Below are positions 1-10,425 of a stretch of 64,000 bases of DNA, in pieces. How positions within the stretch are numbered: position 1 is the first letter of the stretch; each line of letters begins with the position of its first letter. The translations under genes were made by a program, and so were the position numbers. A model generated the notes under the pieces. The model made no database searches. It saw nothing but the letters and a program-made list of their open reading frames with translations, and was not told the DNA's origin. Origin of the DNA: Coffea arabica (lineage: Eukaryota > Streptophyta > Magnoliopsida > Gentianales > Rubiaceae); the NCBI RefSeq assembly GCF_036785885.1, contig NC_092323.1, forward strand, positions 8,750,501 through 8,814,500, in the 5' to 3' direction.

Positions 1-189
1 AAATATTTTATAACATCACGAACCATCCAATTTGCACATTATGAGAAGATGTTCTCCAATATGTCACCTATGCAATATATATATATATATATATATATAA
101 CCATGTAATATAAATGTAACTATTTTCAATTGAAAAAAGATAAAAGTTATGTTAACATAATTTGAAATTTCAACATCTTTTCTTAGAAG
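1..189. repeat. AT-rich flank with TA microsatellite
   Basis: This is AT-rich sequence with a (TA)n run at about 78-99. I see no coding signal. It lies just beyond the C-terminal end of the hAT transposase remnant. Confidence 0.6.
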
Positions 190-590
190 TAAATTGAGCT
201 CTACGCTCTTTCATAAAACTAAATTCATCTATGATTGAATCACTGCTAAATTTTTCAGCAACTTCCTTTTCTATATACACAGTTAGACAATCATTCAAGA
301 AATTATCTTCCATATTGTTTCGGAGCTTTGTCTTGATTATTTTCATAATTGAAAATGCCTACTCTATAGTTGCAGTTGATATAGGAAGAGTAAGAACAAG
401 TCTAATCAATCTGTTAATAAGAGGATATATCACTGATTTTCTTGTCTTCACCAAGTCTTGACATAACTCATGAATACCAGATAATTCTTGCAATTCAGGA
501 TGATTTGGATTTGGAATGTCAAGCTCAAAATGTTGAAATTCTATTCTTAGACGTACTAGTTATTGCTTTTAACAATTATGAATTGGGTCT
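190..590 (-). pseudogene. hAT transposase C-terminal fragment (decayed)
   Basis: Read on the minus strand, this stretch encodes the C-terminal hAT dimerisation region of the plant zinc-finger MYM/TTF-type transposases. In order one can read FQHFELDIPNHPELQ, then IHELCQDLVKTRKSVIYPL, then RLVLTLPISTATIE, AFSIMKIIKTKLRNNM and FLNDCLTVYIEKEVAEKF. The usual family version around the middle is LP(V/I)STA..ERAFS.M..VK..LRN. A stop codon replaces the Arg of the ERAFS motif and the catalytic N-terminal part is absent, so this is a dead fragment. No terminal repeats could be tied to it. It is a plain DNA transposon relic and not a host gene. Confidence 0.8.
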
Positions 591-1025
591 TTTTATTCTA
601 ATACATCACATTGGGTCAATTTACTATGGAACATCAAATTATATGTTTAATTTTTTAAAGTTAAATAATCAGTACAATAAAAAATAAATAATTTTTTTTG
701 AAGAAAAAAATTAATTCAAAGATGACTAATTCATATATATATATATATATCAACTCTTATAATATAAAACTAAAATTGTAAAAATTTAGGGGGGGCCAAT
801 TTTGTTTTACACACATATTTACATATTATGAATTAAAATTTTTAAAACTCATGGCCCCCCTCTGCCCCCCTTGCTCCATCATTGTGTGTGTGACACTGTT
901 TCACTCTTTTTTGGCTGCTTTCTCTCCTTTGCAACCGTGCTTACTCCCTCACCCCACAAATAATGCAAATTTACCCCTTTTTTACATTCTTTTTCCAAAG
1001 CACGTGTAGAAAGTTATTCGGTGCA
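591..1025. other. Intergenic, no gene seen
   Basis: AT-rich sequence with a TA run near 735-750. Short G-rich and C-rich tracts (around 789-797 and 854-870) could pair as an imperfect inverted repeat. No coding region, RNA gene or clear element end was found. Confidence 0.5.
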
Positions 1026-1035
1026 TATTTGTATT

Positions 1036-1225
1036 GTTTTTTTGGTGTAACCCACTGATATTTCAGTCTGTTTTATAATTTGTGACTAATTATGTTCGAA
1101 TCGGATCAGATCCCTTGTAGGAAAACTTTCCCAACACTGTCCTTTCCATTTTCATGGATTTCGAACCTGAAACCTTATGATTAAGAGATCCAAGTCCCTT
1201 TCACTTGCATCAATATGCGTTGATG
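1036..1225 (-). mobile_element. tRNA-derived SINE, minus strand
   Basis: On the minus strand this is a short element with a tRNA-like head, AGTGAAAGGGACTTGG then GGTTTCAGGTTCGAAATCC. The second stretch matches the Pol III B box (about 1157-1167 on the plus strand). A body of about 100 bp follows and ends in CACC plus a short A tract, seen as the T run near 1036-1043. A 10-bp direct repeat, TATTTGTATT, lies at 1026-1035 and 1226-1235 and reads as the target-site duplication. Head, tail and duplication together support a SINE. The family name is not known to me. Confidence 0.72.
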
Positions 1226-1306
1226 TATTTGTATTCATTGTTGTATAGCAGTAATGGTTCCTTGAAAGGCTGGAAAATTATGCATTGTAGTCTGACGTAG
1301 TCAATA

Positions 1307-1624
1307 CTCCCTCCCTTTTTTTATAACTGACGTTTAAGAAATTTGCTCTAGTGTACTTTTATCTGTCATTTTATTATCTCCATACAGCATTAATTACTTT
1401 TTCACAATTTTACCCTTTTATCTCTCTGGTATTAATACACTCCCATGCATTGCTTTTGGCTTAGTAAAACAGCACCATTTAGTACTATAGTAAGAGAAAA
1501 CTTGGGTGAATTGGACAATTAATGAGGGTACAAAAGGAAAGTAGTGTACAGATTTAAGCATTGAAAAACTTTTCTTAATTAGTGTGCAAAACCTTAAACG
1601 TCAGTTATAAAAAAAGGGAGGGAG
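1307..1624. mobile_element. Stowaway-like MITE (Tc1/mariner type)
   Basis: The ends are inverted copies of one another. The left end reads CTCCCTCCCTTTTTTTATAA then CTGACGTTTAAG, and the right end reads the reverse complement and stops in GGGAGGGAG. TA lies on both sides (1305-1306 and 1625-1626), the target duplication expected for Tc1/mariner. CTCCCTCC is the well-known terminal motif of plant Stowaway MITEs. The 318-bp interior has no coding capacity. The terminal repeats are long (about 30 bp) and nearly identical, which suggests a fairly recent insertion. Confidence 0.88.
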
Positions 1625-1626
1625 TA

Positions 1627-2480
1627 CATAATAGCAAAACCGTGTTTTCGGCCTTTTAATTTGCTTCAAAACATCATGCACACATCACATTTGTAATAAA
1701 ATGTGCTTTTAACAAAAGTAGAGGTGTACAACTTTTCGTAGTAGGAAAAAACAGCAATGAAAGAAATAAAGGCAAGTTGACAGCTTACAACATGGTTTAT
1801 CAATTCCCTCTGGTAAAGAGCATGTCCATATGTTGATTTTCTAATTGGTACTTTGTTCTTCAATGTACGAGTACATGGCTCTCTCTCTCCCTCCCTCTCT
1901 CTCTCTCTCATTATTATTTTTTTTGAAAGGAATACATGGCTTAAATTTGATGTATTTTTTAAAAAAAAGTTGATAGTTTTCTAATAGAATAGTGGACTGA
2001 ACGATTACGTTTGACAACTTTGTCTATCTCTCATTCATTCTTTGAGAATTAGAAAGATTCTTTATATGATAGATTAAATATTAAAAAATTTGTTATTGAC
2101 ACTCTCTTAAATATTTTCTTGATCATTTAAAAAGACATGAATACACCTTCTTATAATTGCAATTACAATTACCATATTTTTTTTCTTGTACAATAATTAA
2201 ACTATTCAAATGAAACACATAGGCGTGGTTGTCTTTTCTTTCAACAAAGAGATAAAAAAAAAAAAGGGTGTGGTTGTTCTTTCATATGTTGCAATTTGCC
2301 AAAAAATAAAGGAGTGTGGATGACAAATTTGGAAGTGATATATCAGCTCGACAGTTCCCAATAGGAAATTACAATTTTGCAATCGTGCCATTGTGGTATG
2401 TGCTATTTCCGGAAATACCCGTATTGTTTTTGCCACTTACTTATTAGTTCGAGTAAAGCCAACCGGTCCGAGTTTTAAAT
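1627..2480. other. Intergenic, upstream of the TXND9 gene
   Basis: AT-rich sequence with a CT microsatellite at about 1879-1909. No gene was seen. The right part, together with 2481-2650, must hold the promoter and first untranslated exon of the following gene. Confidence 0.5.
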
Positions 2481-2773
2481 TCTCAACCGCCACCAATCGT
2501 CGTGTTTTCTGATCCACCTGCCCTAACCTTGCAACCAGTCGATTGAAGGACGCTGGCCGGTTCACCTTAACGAGTCTGCAAACGCATTTACACGGGGACT
2601 CACTGAGTTAGGGTTATCGAGAAGTTTCTTACCTAGATCTTTACTTTCAGGTAAGGAGGACCTCGCAATTCTTTTAAATTTTGTGCTGAATTCGTTAATT
2701 GTTTGAAGAATATCCCGTGGTTTTATTTCTTTGGCTCTGATTTTAGAATCTGCTAGATTCCAAGGGAAAAGAG

Positions 2774-5630
2774 ATGGATCCTAACGCAGTCAAATCAACT
2801 TTATCTAATCTGGCATTTGGAAATGTAATGGCAGCAGCAGCTCGTGATTATCACAAGGTTATCTAATATTCCTTCCCCGTTTATTTCCTTCTTAAAAATT
2901 CTGTCTTTTGCTTGTTTATCACTGTAGAGTTTCAAATTTTGGTAGTCCTGCAAAATGAGGAAGTGTGCAATATTGCATATTTGGAGTAGCTTTAGACCAA
3001 TTGCTACCATGCTGGGTGAGAAACGCGTTTATGAAAGCTTTAGTCCATGCAAAACTTTTGGTACGAGCAATTTACACCATGCAAAACTTCTTTTGCCCTC
3101 CTTAGATCTCTGAATGTTGTGGTTTTTGGCAATGTGTTTACCCGTTTTATTGCCAAAATATGATAATTCTGTCCTCTTTTGAGGCCATCTTTGGCTGCCA
3201 CTTGTAGTAGATGTTGGATTGGGAGCTGTGTTTAGAGCAATCACCGTGCTTTTGGTGAGACTTCTGTACATTCAGCACTGCATAGATGTCAGCTGAATGA
3301 TCTTAGACACCACATGAATTTGAAGCATACTGCATTCAGACAAAGCTTAAGCTTTCCTTATTTTTTGCTGACATCAAACGTTATTCCAAAGACAAAAAGA
3401 CTACATTACATGCATGTATGTGGTCGGGTGCTTTTATATTGAAGATACTGGTATCTGGTTAGTTACCATGGTGCCATTCCAAGAATTTAGCACGTCGAAC
3501 TTTAAGGTTATCAGGCTACATGATGAAACAATTTTCATAGCATTTTGCTGAGTACCTTCCTGCATAACTTTCGTAAGGTCAAGTTAAATAAAGCATCATC
3601 ACCTTGTGGTTAGTGCACTTTTTCAGGCATAATTGTTCTCTCTGGTATATGTCTAAACTACTTCATTCAACAATGCTATTGAAAGTAGCAGTTGTGGCTG
3701 TTTGTGTTTATGAAGATATGAATTTGAATTGTTTGAGTTGTCTTTTATGTATTATACAGGAATTGATGGCTCAAGAGAAAGCCCAGGCCTCGGCTACTGC
3801 TAATGAGGAGGTTGATCTAGATGAATTGATGGATGTAAGTAGAATATGCATCTTCCATTTTTCTTCCTGTACTAATGTGTTTTGATCTGCCAGTATTTGA
3901 CATTTTTCCTATAATAGGATCCCGAGCTGGAAAGGTTGCATGCTGATCGGATAGCTGCTCTCAAGGTCTGATATTTGGTGTGACTAAATGCATAGTGAGG
4001 TTCTGCTTGTATTGCAGTTTGTTATAGCTAAAATATTTCAAATTCCTTGTTTTGGCTTCTGAAGAAAGAAGCTGAGAAACGACAAGAATTGAAGCGACAA
4101 GGGCATGGAGAGTATAGGGAGATAACTGAAGGGGATTTTCTGGCTGAAGTTACTGGCACCGAAAAAGTTATTTGTCATTTTTACCACCGGGAGTTCTACC
4201 GTTGCAAGTAAGAATGATTTCTTCGGAGAGTCACTAACAAACACTCTGTATAGTAAAGAGATAGATAACTAATACATGAGCTTCAATACCATCTTACCAT
4301 AGTTTTTTTTTTTTTTTTTTTCTTAAAACCAAAGTTGACATCCAGAAGACTACTGTGGTTTAAGCAATCATGTGGTGGAAGACATGTCGCATTGGTTGTT
4401 TTTGTATACATGCTCTGGCTCAAACGCCCTTGCATGCGCTCAAGACAAGATCAGACGGGTTCTTATTAATTTTTTTTTAATACTTTTAGGATCATGGATA
4501 AGCATTTGAAGTCTCTTGCGCCAAGGCATTTGGAAACAAAGTTCGTCAAATTAGATGCAGAGGTAAGTTTTTTCATCTAGTCTTTAAGTGCTTATGCATT
4601 TGGTGCGGTATTTGACGTGACTGACCATGGGTCATGACGGACTTTTGCAGAATGCACCTTTCTTTGTTGCTAAATTAGCTATCAAAACTCTGCCTTGTGT
4701 AATATTCTTCAGGTTTGTTCCACATTGCTTTTTCTATTTTGATTTCATTTATGTGGTCTTTTTCTCCTTTTGTTTAAAGTTTTTTTGTAGGTAGTGATCC
4801 TCCATTTGGTTTCTTGGAAATTGGTTCCAGAAGTATGTAGTAGCATCCTTAATTTAGGATAACTCATATTACCATATGAAAATATATGGGTCTCTAAGAA
4901 AGCAATGTATCAAACAATCCAAGGACCTCTTATGGTTCGGATGTTTATTTCAAGGGTCTAGCTCATTGAAGTTTCTGCTGCGTGTAATGGTTTCAGCATA
5001 TTTTTAGGGAACTTCCTGACACTGTTTGTTTTTCTGAGACAGTAATGATTTGTCCAACCCAACAAATTTGGTAATTCTTAAGTTTGGGAGTCAAAGTAGA
5101 GCCTTCTATTCTTTTGATTATTTCTGGGTTACCGACTTTTGCTCTGCTAAATCAAGGTTCTGGATGTTGACTTGGATTTCATGTTCCACCCTATTTTAGG
5201 TCCCCTGTTAAGCTTGTGCTCTTGAAAATCACATTCAATACATCCCTGAATATCAACTCTTCTTAACTATCTTCGAGAGTCTCATTTCATCATTTTTTAT
5301 TAGCAAACCAAGAACCAAGGAAAATGTTCATGTTTTTCTTTGAATTAATCTTTTTTTCAGGAATGGAATTGCAATAGACAGGTTGGTAGGGTTTCAAGAC
5401 TTGGTAGGAAAAGATGATTTTACTACAAAGGCACTTGAAATTCTTCTTTTAAGGAAAGGTAATACTTTTACTCATTGTTGGCTGCACTCAGTGATATGGC
5501 AGTTTCTAATCCACTTTTTGCAGAAATGATCAAGGAGAACAAATTAGAAGAAGAAGAGGATGATGATTATCACGAAAATAGACAGAGGACAGTGAGATCA
5601 TCTGTGAACGCTGATTCAGATTCAGACTGA
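2774..5630 (+). CDS. TXND9: Thioredoxin domain-containing protein 9 homolog (phosducin-like)
   Basis: Eight coding exons give 229 residues: 2774-2857, 3760-3834, 3918-3965, 4065-4207, 4490-4562, 4651-4712, 5361-5458 and 5524-5630. All junctions are GT-AG and in phase. The human protein has about the same length. The N-terminal helix (MDPNAVKSTLSNLAFGNVM) is followed by a charged helical region and a thioredoxin fold starting near ITEGDFLAEVTG. The motif HFYHREFYRCKIMDKHL has no CxxC, as is usual for this family, so it is a redox-inactive thioredoxin fold. TLPCVIFF carries the conserved cis-proline. The acidic tail ends in DSDSD. Animal and yeast (Plp1) relatives assist the CCT chaperonin in folding tubulin and actin, and the same cytosolic role is inferred here. 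An untranslated first exon ending at TTTCAG|GTAAGG near 2650 is likely. Confidence 0.93.
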
Positions 5631-7197
5631 ATGAATTGTGATTGCTTGATTTCAATGTAATGCATATACTTTCGGATGCTTGATTTCTTCAAATTGTTGC
5701 TATTTATTCATTCCATTATCAATTACTTCATCTGAGATTAACTTCTTCCCATGGGATTGCAATAATGATGCTGCATTTTTCAGATTACTTCTGGCTGAAT
5801 CAGGAAGGTAGCCAAGATAGCTACAAGAGTACTCAAGTCAGTTGATCTGAATTGGTGTTTATACATAAGAGCTGTGTGATGCAATGAAGCCACTTCTTTA
5901 GCTGACTGAGGCAATGGAGTTTGTTCTTGATTTGTGCTAGGCTTTCATAGTGGTCGTCTTCTAGTCCGTTGGAGTCGTGTAGTAGAGAATATGTATTTCT
6001 TCAAATAGGTTATCCTATCTGCAACGAGCAGCACCAATCTGATTCCCACTTCTAGAAAAATGTTTTTGTTACCTGAGGTTGCTACAAATTTGCTGCCTGC
6101 AGGACTGAAACTTGCCTCTTTTCTAGATTGCAGGAATTACCAACTTTGTCATAAGTGGGTGCCTTTGTTATCATATTGATTTCTATCTTTAAGTCTTGTT
6201 ATTTTTAAACTTCGCAGGGGTCAATTTTCACTAGAAATGGGCATTTTACGGGATTGGCTTTGTAGTTTAGCAGCAAGGTGCCATATCAGTGAATGAAAAT
6301 CAAAATTAAAGTTGCAAGCAGAGGAAAGGACTATGGTTATTGATGATGCTTTTAGCCTCTGCTGTCTTTCACAGCTTCTCTTTCTTCATTGGTAAAAATT
6401 TGTCTAACAAGCAAATGTAAGTGAAGAACATGTACTTGGCTTCTCGCTATATCAGGGAAACAATTTAAGGCGGGAAGGAGGAGGAATTTGCAGAACGATG
6501 ATAGCAGAATTCTAATATATCAAGCTTATTGGTTTTCATGCTTTTCCAACTGAAAGAAATTGCCCTTTTATTTTTTTAGGGTGAAAAATCTGCCCATCCT
6601 TCACTTTTCACATTTCATCCCCAAGCGGAAAAGGTTACAAGAGGCCTGAAAGAGAAGAATACAGCAGAATTGATCGATTTCAGCAGATACCTTTTGGTCC
6701 TTTGGGAACCATGATTGTCTAATTAGCTCCATCTCCAGTAGGATAGGACGCACAATGACATTACTTGATGCGGGTTTAAGCAATTTCTTGGAGGTGATAT
6801 ATTATTGTAAAAGAAAGGATATCTGCTTCTTCGAAGAAATGAGATGATTATAAAAAAAGAAGCCACCGGGTTGACTTGGATGACACCTCGGTCTTTTGAT
6901 TTTCGGTATTTCTTGGAAGCCGTGTTCCTGTTGGTCCTACCTTCCGTGTGTGAACTACCATACTCGAAACGAAACAATCGTTGCATTTCTTCCGAGTCTT
7001 CCTTTGCTCGTCCACTCCGCTTTCTTGCTATATTTTCTCCACTATACTGACTATATCTTTTCTGGCAATAATCACGATCAAAGTGCAGGATTCTCAAAGA
7101 TTGAAATATATATATATATATTTATATATTGAAGCCGTCTAGGGGAGGATTTGACCTGAAGAAGGTATTTTGAAGAAATATCTTTTACTGCTCAACG
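5631..7197. other. Intergenic: 3' flank of TXND9, 5' flank and leader of ZAR1
   Basis: No coding region is credible here. Short open frames near 6600-7130 have no recognisable motif. The right end (about 7130-7197) probably is the untranslated first exon of the next gene, ending CTCAACG|GTAAGC. Confidence 0.5.
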
Positions 7198-7861
7198 GTA
7201 AGCGCATTTTCCATTACGTTCACGTTCTTCCTGCATTATATTCGTCAAATGAAGTTTTATGTAATTTGATCATTCTTTTGTTTTCTGTTTCTCATTTCTG
7301 TCCCGTATTTAGCTATATCCTTTCCGGTAATACTAATTGTTTCTAAAATCAGATGCAAAAATTTTGGCCGCAAACAGCAAAATCTTGGTAGTTTACTTAT
7401 CTTTATGATATTGTCAGTACATAAATTAGGGGGAAAAAAGGTGTGAAGCTGATACTTCTGATGTCAAAGTTTAAAGATTCTTCAGTTCATTCTAGCTTAA
7501 TCTGCTTAAAATCAGATTATCGTTTAAGCTTTATAGGCGAGGGCTACGTTAGGTGCTCTAGATATGTTTCGTACCGGTCGAGATAAACTAACAAACAACT
7601 GAGGAACTTGTACTTTCTTCACACCCTCATTACACGACGAGATGGACTTTTCAAGTGATGAACTATCTTTTAAAATTGACTTAAAAAACGATTGAAGAAT
7701 CCTTCTTGGTCTTGGAGGTTATTTTGACAGGATAAGAAATCAAAGATAGCATCGCATGCTAACTTGCGACTAGTTTGACTTCTCCGAATTTTGGAAATTA
7801 GGATCAAAATTTCCTTTTTTTGACCATGAGCGATTGATGTAAAGTAGATATTCTTGTGCAG
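7198..7861 (+). other. Putative intron in the ZAR1 5' untranslated region
   Basis: A good donor (CTCAACG|GTAAGCGC, intron from 7198) and a good acceptor (TTCTTGTGCAG|AAGCAC, intron to 7861) lie upstream of the ZAR1 start codon. Splicing them would leave a leader of about 14 bases before the ATG. This is inferred from splice-site shape only. The interval has no other recognisable feature. Confidence 0.5.
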
Positions 7862-7875
7862 AAGCACAATAAAAG

Positions 7876-10425
7876 ATGGTGGATGCAGTGGTTTCAGTGT
7901 TCTTGGAGAAGCTTCTTAATGCTTTCCAGGAGGAGAGCCAATATCTGAGCAAGTTTAGAGAGCAATTTGGAAGATTGAAGAATGAGCTGCTACTCATGGA
8001 AAGCTTCCTAAAAGATGCGGATAGGCTCAAGAGGAAAAACCAGATTCTTCGAAGGATAATGACGTGTTTACGTGATCTTATATATGAAGCTGAAGATATA
8101 CTGATAGATTGCCAGGCTATATCAGTTCGCGCAAATGGGGCTTCAAAGTTCGCTAGTTGTTTCCGTCCCTCAAAACTTCCACTTCAATACCGAACGGGGA
8201 AGCGTCTATGTGAGATTAATGAGAAAATCAGGGACATAAAACAAAATATTTCATCCTATCTGGGGGTGCCGCTTTTGAGTGAAACCCGTAGCATGGAGAC
8301 TCATGACCATCTCATGTCCAGATGGAGCTCACCAGTGTATGATCACTCCCAGGTTGTTGGTTTAAAGGATGATACTGAGAAGATGAAGAATTGGATATTG
8401 CAGTCAAATGATGGCATCGTTTCCATTGGAATTGTTGGAATGGGAGGAGTGGGGAAGACTACCATTGCTCAAGAAGTCTTCAATGACAGAGAGATAGAGG
8501 ACAGGTTTGAAAGAAGAATCTGGGTCTCTGTTTCTCAAACTTTTACTGAGGAGCAGATCATGAGAAGCATATTGAGGAGCTTAGGGGATGCATGTGTGGG
8601 CGACAATGAAAGTGAATTATTGACGAAGATAAAGCAGTATCTCTCAGGAAAGAGATATTTGATTGTGATGGATGACGTCTGGAGTTTGGATAATACTTGG
8701 TGGCTTAGAATATTTGGCGGGTTGCCTCAAGGAAATGGAAACTGCGTAATTATTACTACAAGAATTGAGAAAGTTGCTCGGAAGATGGGAGTGAGGGAAT
8801 CAAGGACTCATTGGCCCAAATGCCTCAATGAGGACTATAGTTGGTTACTGTTTCGTAAGATAGCATTTGCCGCAACTGGGGGTGAGTGTCGTCACTCTGA
8901 GTTAGAGGATGTTGGGAAGGAGATTGTTGAGAAGTGCAAAGGGCTTCCATTAGCTATTAAAGCAGTGGGAGGAGTGATGCTGTGCAAACCACCTCATTAT
9001 CATGAATGGAGACGAATCTCAGATCATTTTCGTGAAGAATTAGCTGAAAATGATAACTCTGTGATGGCATCACTGCAATTGAGCTATGATGAACTCCCAC
9101 CCTACTTGAAGTCATGTTTCCTCTGCTTCTCAATCTTTCCAGAGGATTGTGTCATCGATAAAGATCAATTGGTTCATTGGTGGAAGGGTGAGAGTTTCAT
9201 GCCTGTGAGAAACCATAGATTATCAACTGAAGTTGGAGAAGACTGTTTCTCAGAGTTGACAAATCGATGTTTGATAGAGGTGGTTGACAAGGCTTATAAC
9301 GGTCGGATCCAGACTTGCAAAATACATGACATGGTTCGTGACTTGGTGATTAGAATTGCTGAAGATGATGCATTTTCCATTCCATCTGATGCTAACTGCC
9401 GCCATCTTGGTATTAGCAGTGACATGAGTGCACGTAACCTGGCAGCTGATCAAAGGTTGCGAGCACTGCTCACTACAACCAAGATTGGTGAGGTAAACAA
9501 GATTGGTTCAAAATTGGCAAAGAGTTTCTGCAGATGTTGCCATCTGCAGATACTCGATCTTTCCAAATCGATTTTTGCAGCATCGCTTTCAAGTTTGTTG
9601 GATGAAGTAGGAACTCTCCAGCATTTGACCTGTCTGAGCCTAAGCAATACTCATCCTTTAACCCAACTCCCAATTTCACTATCGAAGCTCCAAAAGCTGA
9701 AGATTTTGGATGTCAGTTATTGCCAGAATTTGAACATGCTTCCAAGTTGTATAGTAGCATTTGAAAAGCTCGTGGTGTTGGATGTCAGCAATTGCGGTTC
9801 TCTTGAGTACCTGCCCAAAGGATTAGGGAGGCTTTCCAACCTTGAAGTGTTATTGGGCTTCAAGCCAGCTATGCCAGTCGAATGTGGAGGTTGTCGCATT
9901 GCTGAACTGAAAAGCCTGTCAAGACTGAGAAGAGTAGATTTAAGGCTTACTCATGGTGATGAGATTGGAAATGACGAGGTTGATGCATTAGTAAATCTCC
10001 AGGAACTGCAATTCTTAACACTGAACTTCTTTGATAGTCATGATGATGATCTTTTTTTGAAAATCAACAAACTTCTCCCTCCTCGACAACTGCATGAGCT
10101 GAGTTTTAAATTTTATCCTGGGAAAATAAGTCCAGAGTGGCTGAACCCCAGGTCGCTTCCTATGTTGAGGTACCTGTCCATTGTTTCTGGAAGCCTCGCA
10201 AAATTGAATGATAGCTTCTGGGGCCTTGGAAATATGGTATGGAGAATTGAGGGCTTAAAATTTGAAGCTTTATCAGACTTGAATGAGGAATGGTCAATGA
10301 TGCATCAAGCCATGCCATCCCTGAAAATACTGAATGTGAGCTGGTGTCCTGAGCTGGAGTCTTTCCCAATTGAAGATGCTGGATTTAGAGGAGGGGTTTG
10401 GAAGAAGGAAGAGCAAAGGAGCTAG
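7876..10425 (+). CDS. ZAR1: ZAR1, CC-NBS-LRR immune receptor (RPP13-like protein 4)
   Basis: A single uninterrupted exon encodes 849 residues, against about 852 in Arabidopsis ZAR1, and is alike from end to end. The coiled-coil starts MVDAVVSVFLEKLLN, the MADA-like alpha-1 helix that forms the resistosome funnel, and it keeps Glu11. SSPVYDH.QVVGL opens the NB-ARC domain. The P-loop is GMGGVGKTT (Lys194), RNBS-A is RRIWVSVSQTFTEEQIMRS, kinase-2 is LIVMDDVW (Asp266-Asp267), GLPLA is at 356-360, and the MHD equivalent is Ile483-His484-Asp485. The LRR part runs from about 540 to the end and keeps the C-terminus CPELESF.IED.GFRGGVW. In Arabidopsis ZAR1 works with RLCK-XII pseudokinases (ZED1/RKS1) and forms a pentameric calcium channel at the plasma membrane. 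No such pseudokinase gene is in this window. No break is visible, so the gene looks functional. Confidence 0.96.
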   Translation: MVDAVVSVFLEKLLNAFQEESQYLSKFREQFGRLKNELLLMESFLKDADRLKRKNQILRRIMTCLRDLIYEAEDILIDCQAISVRANGASKFASCFRPSKLPLQYRTGKRLCEINEKIRDIKQNISSYLGVPLLSETRSMETHDHLMSRWSSPVYDHSQVVGLKDDTEKMKNWILQSNDGIVSIGIVGMGGVGKTTIAQEVFNDREIEDRFERRIWVSVSQTFTEEQIMRSILRSLGDACVGDNESELLTKIKQYLSGKRYLIVMDDVWSLDNTWWLRIFGGLPQGNGNCVIITTRIEKVARKMGVRESRTHWPKCLNEDYSWLLFRKIAFAATGGECRHSELEDVGKEIVEKCKGLPLAIKAVGGVMLCKPPHYHEWRRISDHFREELAENDNSVMASLQLSYDELPPYLKSCFLCFSIFPEDCVIDKDQLVHWWKGESFMPVRNHRLSTEVGEDCFSELTNRCLIEVVDKAYNGRIQTCKIHDMVRDLVIRIAEDDAFSIPSDANCRHLGISSDMSARNLAADQRLRALLTTTKIGEVNKIGSKLAKSFCRCCHLQILDLSKSIFAASLSSLLDEVGTLQHLTCLSLSNTHPLTQLPISLSKLQKLKILDVSYCQNLNMLPSCIVAFEKLVVLDVSNCGSLEYLPKGLGRLSNLEVLLGFKPAMPVECGGCRIAELKSLSRLRRVDLRLTHGDEIGNDEVDALVNLQELQFLTLNFFDSHDDDLFLKINKLLPPRQLHELSFKFYPGKISPEWLNPRSLPMLRYLSIVSGSLAKLNDSFWGLGNMVWRIEGLKFEALSDLNEEWSMMHQAMPSLKILNVSWCPELESFPIEDAGFRGGVWKKEEQRS

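Noticed and set aside
5760-5790. Resemblance to miR172 (TGATGCTGCAT) in the 3' flank of TXND9
   Set aside because: Only the last part matches and no pairing arm is nearby.
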